This document shows, piece by piece, positions 58,831-64,000 of a stretch of 64,000 nt of DNA (positions are counted from its first letter, which is position 1; the number at the start of each line of letters is the position of its first letter). The translations under genes were made by a program, and so were the position numbers. This DNA comes from Planctomycetia bacterium (lineage in GTDB: Bacteria > Planctomycetota > Phycisphaerae > UBA1845 > UTPLA1): contig JABTTW010000001.1 in NCBI GenBank assembly GCA_015075745.1, forward strand, positions 1,922,001-1,986,000, read 5' to 3'. The notes below the pieces were generated by a model, which saw only the letters and a list, made by a program, of their open reading frames with translations, was not told where the DNA came from and did not search any database.

Positions 58831-59166
58831 TCAGCCCTGGATCTGGATGCTGGCCAGACCGCTGGGGACGTCGTCGCAGAACTCGAAAATCTTGTCCAAG
58901 CCGGTGACCAGAAGGACGCCCCAGGCGCCGGTGTTTATCCCGCAGAGGCGAAGTTCGGCCTTATGTGAATTCATGGACTTTCGGAGCTTTAAGAGCTTGG
59001 CGATATTCGAGGAGTTAAGAAAATTGACGCCCCGGAAGTCGAGGACGACATGGGCCTTGGGTCGCTTTTCGACGGCCTCCTGAAGAGCATTTAGGTCGTC
59101 GGAAAACAGGGGGTCGTCCTGCAATTCGGCAAGGATAATCTCGTCTGACCAATCCTTAATGGACAT
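58831..59166 (-). CDS. STAS-domain (anti-anti-sigma-like) protein
   Basis: A 111-residue cytoplasmic protein with the STAS fold: AHVVLDFRGVNFLNSSNIAKLLKLRKSMNS (the second serine in NSS, around residue 58, is the position phosphorylated in SpoIIAA-like proteins) and ELRLCGINTGAWGVLLVTGLDKIFEF. Such proteins bind anti-sigma factor kinases to free sigma factors, or act in stress sensing. No anti-sigma kinase or sigma factor is next to it. The start ATG 59,166 is the likely one; longer starts lack support. Confidence 0.87.
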   Translation of the reverse strand: MSIKDWSDEIILAELQDDPLFSDDLNALQEAVEKRPKAHVVLDFRGVNFLNSSNIAKLLKLRKSMNSHKAELRLCGINTGAWGVLLVTGLDKIFEFCDDVPSGLASIQIQG

Positions 59167-59251
59167 GAGGCGTGCTTCTCTGCAAATGAGCGCTTGCTTA
59201 TCGGGACGGCTGGCCAAACTATCCCCAGCGTCTCCGGCTGTCAACGGCAGG

Positions 59252-59650
59252 CTAATTTCCGGCGTCTGGGAGCCTCAGGAAGGGTTGAAGACGGCGGATG
59301 GTCTTTTCTCCCATGCCGGAAATCGGGTCCAGGTCGGCGGCCGAGCGGAAGATGGGGCCTGAGATGGTCGGGTTGGATTCTCCGTGGACTCGGAACTCGA
59401 TGATTCGACGGGCCAGTGATTCGCCGATGCCAGGAAGCTGGGATAGCTCGAACCAATGTGCTGTGTTGGGGTCAATGCCCTTTGCGACGAGGGTTTTGTG
59501 GGCACCGGGACTGTGGAGCGGCACGCGGAGAGGCATTGCCCCCAGAAGAACGACGCACGCACTGCAGATGAGAATTGAGGCAAGCCGGGCGCGATGGAGG
59601 TCGTGGCTGGAGAAGTCGTGCGCCTTGCCCGGCTTGGCGATGTGGTTCAT
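59252..59650 (-). CDS. ComEA-like helix-hairpin-helix protein
   Basis: A 132-residue protein. A transmembrane or signal segment (ASILICSACVVLLGAM, about residues 24-39) is followed by two helix-hairpin-helix units: DPNTAHWFELSQLPGIGESLARRIIEFR and FRSAADLDPISGMGEKTIRRLQPFL, as in ComEA-type DNA receptors. In competent bacteria ComEA binds extracellular DNA at the membrane. Pilus and ComEC genes are not in the window. Alternative: a type II secretion GspK-like minor component, less likely at this length. Confidence 0.82.
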   Translation of the reverse strand: MNHIAKPGKAHDFSSHDLHRARLASILICSACVVLLGAMPLRVPLHSPGAHKTLVAKGIDPNTAHWFELSQLPGIGESLARRIIEFRVHGESNPTISGPIFRSAADLDPISGMGEKTIRRLQPFLRLPDAGN

Positions 59651-59961
59651 GGCGCAATGCCCCGGATTCGGAACTGGAGAAGAAGTATCACAGCGGGGCT
59701 TGCGGGGCAATTGTCTGCGGCCGGGAATGGTGCTGATTGGGGGCCGTGGGGTTCATAATCTGCGCGTCGCTGATGCAATAAGTGCCTGTTAGTTCTAAGC
59801 TAACCTTCATACGAATGGCAGGTCTAAACCAACCGATGGCATACATGGGATTCATCAGTGTGGATTGGGCCTGGCGGGGGCATCGCTCTGTTTCGACGGA
59901 GGAGGGGTCCTCCGCGAGCCCGCCGTCGGTTGGCGGCTACGATTCCCGTGGAAACCGATTC
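59651..59961. other. intergenic stretch between divergent genes
   Basis: About 310 bases between the ComEA-like gene and the GT2 gene, which are divergent, so promoters for both should lie here; none is obvious. The GT2 frame is open through 59,782-59,961 but has no homology or ribosome site. Confidence 0.35.
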
Positions 59962-61464
59962 ATGACGCTCATCCAGGAAACGCTTGGTCGCCTCGATTGT
60001 TCCGGGCCCGGGGAGCGGGATCGGGTTTGCGGCGCGGGCTCGGCTGAGGGGCGCGGCGCGGCGGAGCCATCGCCGCTGCTGCTTGAAGCGCAGGCGGCCG
60101 GGACGGCGCGCGAGAACGCGATAAAGGCCGTGGTGCTGGTGTGCTTGGGCGTGGTCAGCGCGATGGTCATTGCGCGGACGGGGATTTCATGGGGGCGGAT
60201 CGGTCGATCGTCGAGCACCTTTGGAAGCGCGGCGTGGAGTGCGACACTTGTTTATGGTTCGTTCATGTATGCCGTGCTCATTTGGCGGCTTTGGATGTGG
60301 CGACGGTATCGGCCGATGGCGGCTGTTGCGGATGAGGCTCTGCCGAGCGTGACGGTGGTCATGCCGGTGTTTAATGAGGGGGCGCTGGTTGCGGAGGCGA
60401 TTCGGTCGGTGGTGGCGAGTCGGTACCCTGCCGGGCGACTGGAGCTTGTGGTCGTCGACGACGGCAGCACGGACGATTCATGGTTGCACATCCTGCGCGG
60501 TGCGCGGGCGGTGGGCGGCCGAATCAAGGTGACGACTCTGCGGCACGTCACCAACAAGGGCAAGCGACACGCGCTGCACCTGGGCTTTTCGCGGGGGCGG
60601 TCCGAGGTGTTCGTGACGGTGGATTCAGACAGTCTTTTGCATCCCGATGCGATTTGCAACGGCGTTTCGGCGCTGGTTCGAGACCGGCGCGTGGGCTGTG
60701 TCGCGGGCTGCGTCGAGGTACTGAACCCGCGGACGAGCCTGATTACGCGGTTTCTCAAGTGCAGCTTCAGCTTGTCGTTCAAGTTCGTCCGGGCGTATCA
60801 GAACGAGTTTCGCGGGGTGTTTTGCACGCCCGGCGCGCTGTCGTTTTACCGCGCGGCTTTTGTCCGCGAGGTCGCGGATGAGTGGGTGAATCAGCGGTTT
60901 CTCGGTCAGGCCTGTACGACGGGCGAGGACCGGGCGATGACGAATCTTTTCCTGCGCGAGGGTTGGCTGACGGCGTACCAGGGAAACTCGAAGGTATTCA
61001 GCAAGATGCCGGAGACGTTTGCGGGGATGTGCCGGATGTTTCTGCGATGGGCGCGGAGCAACATTCGCGAGACGGTCGTGCTGTTTGGTTTTCTCTTTCG
61101 GCGGTTCCGCGGGGCATTTGTCAATACGTTTCGCCTGAACATGTTACTGGCGACGCTTTCGCTCGTATTGCCGCCGATCTTTGCCGTGGGCAGCATCATG
61201 CTGCTTGTGACGAGAGACGGCTATGCGTTGAATCAGTTTCTTGCGGTGATGGTGTACTCATTGAGTGTGGCGGTGATTTATTACCTCAACGAGCGCGACA
61301 CGGATTGGGTCTGGCTGATCGTGTACGAGCTTGTGTGGGTAAGCTGTTTGTGGTGGATCATACCGTACGCGTTCATTTCGCTCCGCAACACCGGATGGCT
61401 GACGCGAAGCGCGGGGCCGGAATCTTGCAAACCATTGCTCGCCGGCCCGGCGACGGCGAACTGA
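59962..61464 (+). CDS. membrane GT2 glycosyltransferase (HAS/cellulose-synthase-like processive type)
   Basis: A 500-residue polysaccharide synthase. Two N-terminal transmembrane helices (about residues 50-70 and 88-108) precede a GT-A domain with PSVTVVMPVFNEGALV, ELVVVDDGSTDDSW (about 160), FVTVDSDSLLHPDA (DxD, about 220), GEDRAMTNLFLREGW (about 319) and FLRWARSNIRE (the Q/RxxRW product-binding motif, about 361), then several C-terminal helices. This matches hyaluronan-synthase/NodC-like enzymes that polymerise and export a glycan. A Sec-independent synthase of this kind would build an exopolysaccharide or wall glycan. Its stop is 17 bases from the convergent PEP-CTERM gene. Confidence 0.9.
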   Translation: MTLIQETLGRLDCSGPGERDRVCGAGSAEGRGAAEPSPLLLEAQAAGTARENAIKAVVLVCLGVVSAMVIARTGISWGRIGRSSSTFGSAAWSATLVYGSFMYAVLIWRLWMWRRYRPMAAVADEALPSVTVVMPVFNEGALVAEAIRSVVASRYPAGRLELVVVDDGSTDDSWLHILRGARAVGGRIKVTTLRHVTNKGKRHALHLGFSRGRSEVFVTVDSDSLLHPDAICNGVSALVRDRRVGCVAGCVEVLNPRTSLITRFLKCSFSLSFKFVRAYQNEFRGVFCTPGALSFYRAAFVREVADEWVNQRFLGQACTTGEDRAMTNLFLREGWLTAYQGNSKVFSKMPETFAGMCRMFLRWARSNIRETVVLFGFLFRRFRGAFVNTFRLNMLLATLSLVLPPIFAVGSIMLLVTRDGYALNQFLAVMVYSLSVAVIYYLNERDTDWVWLIVYELVWVSCLWWIIPYAFISLRNTGWLTRSAGPESCKPLLAGPATAN

Positions 61465-61481
61465 CGCCGCCTTATCACGAA

Positions 61482-62723
61482 CTACGACCAATGAGTGATG
61501 CGTCGGCGCGGAAGGAAGGAGGCCGCCAGGGCGAGAAGGAGGATCGTCTGCGGTTCCGGCGCGGGCGGATCGAACGCGACATTGAGGCCGCCGTCGGCGT
61601 CGATATAGGCGATGGCGGGCCAGCTTGTTCCATAGTCATCGAATGCAAGTGAAGGGCGTCGCGGCCTTCCGCCGGGAGCGTCGAGGGCGACCATCGCGTC
61701 GACCAGGCTGGTTTGCCACGAGAGCGCGGGAGTGCGATAGGCGAAGTGCAGCTCCTGGGCGCCGGACATATTGACGCGGCGCTCGTAGGCGATGGCCGGC
61801 TGGCCGTCGGAGAGGTCGAATGAGAGCGAAACGTCTTCGAAGCGCTGAGATGTTGAGGAGAAGATTTCGGTGGTGACCATGCCGAAGCCGTTGAACTTTG
61901 AATAGAGGAGTTTGGAGGTCTGCGATGTGTTATTGAAGGTGGTGTAGACGAGGGCCGCGCGACCGTCGGCGGGGTCCATCTTGATATCGACGCCGAGTAC
62001 GCTGTCGGCCGCGATGAGCTGGCCGGATGCCCAAGGGCCGGGGATTGAGGGCTCCGAAGCGATCATGATTGCCTGGCCGCCGCTGGAGAGATTTGCGCGG
62101 GCGGCGACCTGCCGGAGGCCTCTGCCATCAGCGATCAAGGCGGCATCAATGATCGACGAGACGCCGGAGATTGTGGTCATGTCCAGGGTGGAGAATGTGC
62201 CGCCGGTGTAGCTGATGTCGAAGAAATTGCCGGGCGTGGTTTTCGCGTAGGCGCCGCGGAGGTTTCCAGCGAGGTCGTAGGAAATGGAGAGTGCGGGTGT
62301 CACGACGGCGGCATTGACGCCAAAGGCCTGGGCAGCGCCGCCATTGAAGCTGGCGGCGAGATTGCCGTTGTTGTTGATCCAGGCAATGGTCGGTCGTTCG
62401 GCACGATCGAATGCCAGGCTGGTTACAAGGGCGATATCCGTGCCGGACGCCACGTCGCGGCTGGTCCAAAGGCCGAGGCCGGCAAACTGCGAATGGCGGA
62501 CGATGTTAGTTCCGCTGCCGTCGGCGACTTGTGACCAGGATACCGAAGGCGTGCCGTAATGATCGAAGGCGAGCGACGGCGACGAGACGAATGAGCCGAC
62601 CGGGGCGGTGCCGACGCGCGACTCAAACCATGTGGGCGTTCCACTGACGGCGAGACTCCGGCCTGGGAGGGCGGAAATCAAGAATGTGATGAGGAAGAGG
62701 ATGGCCGGGAGCGTTCTGTTCAC
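61482..62723 (-). CDS. PEP-CTERM sorting-domain protein (second copy type)
   Basis: A 413-residue exported protein: signal peptide (LPAILFLITFLISALPGRSLA), then about 360 residues of repeating beta-blades such as SPSLAFDHYGTPSVSWSQV, TSLAFDRAERPTIAWIN, VSLSFDLSDGQPAIAYERR and PSLAFDDYGTSWPAIAYID, each ~50 residues, and a PEP-CTERM tail PAPEPQTILLLALAASFLPRRRITHWS. The internal repeats (SLAFDxxGxPxIAW/Y) resemble a beta-propeller of sialidase/BNR-like blades. It is convergent with the GT2 synthase gene. No exosortase in the window. Confidence 0.87.
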   Translation of the reverse strand: MNRTLPAILFLITFLISALPGRSLAVSGTPTWFESRVGTAPVGSFVSSPSLAFDHYGTPSVSWSQVADGSGTNIVRHSQFAGLGLWTSRDVASGTDIALVTSLAFDRAERPTIAWINNNGNLAASFNGGAAQAFGVNAAVVTPALSISYDLAGNLRGAYAKTTPGNFFDISYTGGTFSTLDMTTISGVSSIIDAALIADGRGLRQVAARANLSSGGQAIMIASEPSIPGPWASGQLIAADSVLGVDIKMDPADGRAALVYTTFNNTSQTSKLLYSKFNGFGMVTTEIFSSTSQRFEDVSLSFDLSDGQPAIAYERRVNMSGAQELHFAYRTPALSWQTSLVDAMVALDAPGGRPRRPSLAFDDYGTSWPAIAYIDADGGLNVAFDPPAPEPQTILLLALAASFLPRRRITHWS

Positions 62724-62800
62724 TTGGTTGTTCCTCCTTGGGCAATGATGGCGGCAGAATGCGTCGCAAACCGGAGGGGCACGCCGACTGGAATGCCCGG

Positions 62801-63256
62801 TTACTCGGCCGATGAGCCGGTGGCGCGCTGTCGCAGTTCGGCCGCTGACTGAAGCAAAGCACCTTTATCAATGGGTTGTCGAGGATTCATTACAAAGACA
62901 TCGAGTTCGCGATCGTCGTGAATCGTGAAAGGTACGAGGGCTTCGGAGATGATGTCGATGCCGGGGGTTTGGTACCAGGGGGCACGCAGTCGCTTGTTGG
63001 TTTTCAAGGTTTCGTAGCCCTCTTTACGGAGGATGATGTCGTAGTCGCCGTACCACGTGAAAGGCACTTTGACGGGGGATTTGCCGACTTCCTGGTCGTT
63101 GAGGATGACGGTGGCCCCCTGCGGCTCGGTGTTGATGGAGATGGTACGCTCGACGCAGCCGGGCAGGGCGGCGAGAGTCGCGGCGATTGCGATGCCGCGC
63201 AGTCTGCCGCGGACAGAGCGGCGCCGAGATTCAGTCGAAAATGAAATGCGCATCAT
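62801..63256 (-). CDS. PEGA-domain lipoprotein
   Basis: A 151-residue protein. The N-terminus (RGIAIAATLAALPGCVERTI) has a lipobox-like LPGC, so it is probably lipidated at the cysteine. The PEGA domain is TISINTEPQGATVILNDQEVGKSPVKVPFTWYGDYDIILRKEGYETL (about residues 38-85), a short immunoglobulin-like fold. PEGA proteins are surface-anchored in many planctomycetes. Function unknown. Confidence 0.87.
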   Translation of the reverse strand: MMRISFSTESRRRSVRGRLRGIAIAATLAALPGCVERTISINTEPQGATVILNDQEVGKSPVKVPFTWYGDYDIILRKEGYETLKTNKRLRAPWYQTPGIDIISEALVPFTIHDDRELDVFVMNPRQPIDKGALLQSAAELRQRATGSSAE

Positions 63257-63389
63257 CCAGACGCTCCCGGGGGCGATGAGCCGAGCAACAGTTTATCGTT
63301 GTGAGTCTTGGGGGCAATGGGGGCGGGAAGACGGCGGGCGCCGGCTGCGGCATGCGATTACCGGCATCGCATGCTCAGTGTCAGCGGTA

Positions 63390-64000
63390 TTAATCGTAGA
63401 TTTTCTGGATCGTGGAGTGGGGGTAGTAGGTCGCGAGGATTTGCCGGTAGCCCATTCCCTGGCGGGCTTTGGTTTCCATGCCGTACTGGCAGAGGCCCAT
63501 GCCGTGGCCGAAACCCTTGCCATCGGTGAATCGGAAGCCGTCCTTGGTTTTCTCGATTTTGAAGTTGGTCGATTTGAGAAGTCGGCCGCCGATGGAAAGG
63601 CGGAAATCCTCGGCGATGAGTGTTTCCTGATCTCCGCCCGATCCGACCAGGTCGATGGTGATGTGTCGGCCGGCGTCGTTCATCTTGTGGGATTTTACAT
63701 CGACGATCATGCCGAGTCGTTTGAGGGTGGGGTATCGTGCGACGATCTTGCGGGTGAGCTCTGCGCGGCTGATCGTGACGGGATCCCAGCGATAGCGCGG
63801 GGCGACGAAGCAGTCGCGACAGACGACGCCGCCGGCCAGTGGGGGGACGTTTGGGTCTCTGGGCTTCACGTTGTTCACGTGTTGTGAAAGGCCGCCACAG
63901 CAGGATGAGTAGTAGGTGCAGAAGATGTCCTGTTTTCCGGCGTTGTCATATGAACAGACCTCGCCGCGCGTTTCGTCCACGGCGCGCGCGGACGTGGCGT
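63390..64000 (-). CDS. SpoIID/LytB-domain protein (5' end outside window)
   Basis: The C-terminal part of a SpoIID-like amidase-type or lytic-transglycosylase-like protein. The frame is open from 64,000 and includes CTYYSSCCGGLSQHVNNVKPRD (the YxxxxGGxT-type motif common to SpoIID), RDCFVAPRYRWDPVTISRAELTRK and GKGFGHGMGLCQYGMETKARQGMGYRQILATYYPHSTIQKIYD, the conserved SpoIID end (HGxGMSQxGA-like, here HGMGLCQYGM, with Cys replacing Ser). SpoIID of Bacillus degrades glycan strands; in non-spore-formers LytB-like proteins act in wall remodelling. The N-terminus is missing. Confidence 0.88.
   Translation of the reverse strand, partial: ATSARAVDETRGEVCSYDNAGKQDIFCTYYSSCCGGLSQHVNNVKPRDPNVPPLAGGVVCRDCFVAPRYRWDPVTISRAELTRKIVARYPTLKRLGMIVDVKSHKMNDAGRHITIDLVGSGGDQETLIAEDFRLSIGGRLLKSTNFKIEKTKDGFRFTDGKGFGHGMGLCQYGMETKARQGMGYRQILATYYPHSTIQKIYD

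Noticed and set aside
1..64000. CRISPR arrays and toxin-antitoxin cassettes with known families
   Set aside because: No regularly spaced direct repeats with unique spacers were seen; repeats found are dispersed or inverted.

Overview
The window looks like chromosomal DNA of a GC-rich member of the Planctomycetota, possibly related to Phycisphaerae. This is inference from gene content: two proteins with PEP-CTERM tails, secreted proteins ending in dockerin-like calcium-binding repeats, many proteins of planctomycete style with no clear family, an OleBC fusion, and a dcw remnant that includes an FtsQ-like gene. No rRNA gene is present to settle taxonomy, and no CRISPR array or prophage was seen.

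Layout. 1-2.6 kb: the 3' end of metG, a small membrane protein, and a REP-associated tyrosine transposase (RAYT) locus bracketed by REP palindromes and, outside these, by inverted copies of a dispersed repeat. 2.6-5.1 kb: a PEP-CTERM gene with an IS1380-family element just upstream. 5.3-20 kb: GNAT, a 12-haem membrane-anchored cytochrome c, cobalamin adenosyltransferase, UvrD/PcrA helicase, a GT39-type membrane protein, a LolA-like lipoprotein, a BolA-like protein, twin small secreted proteins, a secreted endonuclease I, mutY and a DUF1264 protein. 20-28.5 kb: an OPA-type transporter, a [2Fe-2S] protein, a TrkA-N protein, truB, an AraC regulator, a possible small terminated transcript, a second identical IS1380 copy that splits a DUF6265-like gene, and a TPR protein. 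28.6 kb: a selenocysteine tRNA gene. 28.8-35 kb: two methyltransferases, a CNNM/DUF21-CBS protein, an S9 peptidase and an IS630-family element needing a -1 frameshift. 35.2-39.5 kb: oleBC fusion and oleD (long-chain olefin pathway) and folE. 39.5-48.8 kb: zinc-ribbon membrane protein, a secreted six-repeat dockerin protein, AI-2E transporter, PH-domain protein, glmS, an RRM protein, a B12-binding radical SAM enzyme. 48.9-51.6 kb: an ArsR-type regulator with two SRPBCC proteins, closed by a double terminator. 51.8-54 kb: a transposase-less REP pair, an HNH endonuclease pair, and two further dispersed-repeat copies. 54-58.5 kb: murC-murB-ddl-ftsQ. 58.8-64 kb: STAS protein, ComEA-like HhH protein, GT2 synthase, a second PEP-CTERM protein, PEGA lipoprotein and a partial SpoIID-type protein.

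How it fits together. Envelope building dominates: glmS feeds UDP-GlcNAc synthesis, murB/murC/ddl make the peptidoglycan precursor, FtsQ links to division, and GT2/GT39 proteins and PEP-CTERM proteins act at or outside the membrane. oleBC and oleD would convert beta-ketoacids made by OleA (not in the window) into very long olefins. The multihaem cytochrome points to periplasmic electron transfer. The tRNA-Sec gene implies selenoprotein synthesis elsewhere in the genome. Recent mobility is plain: two 1,591-bp IS1380 copies differ by a single observed base and carry intact 4-bp target duplications.
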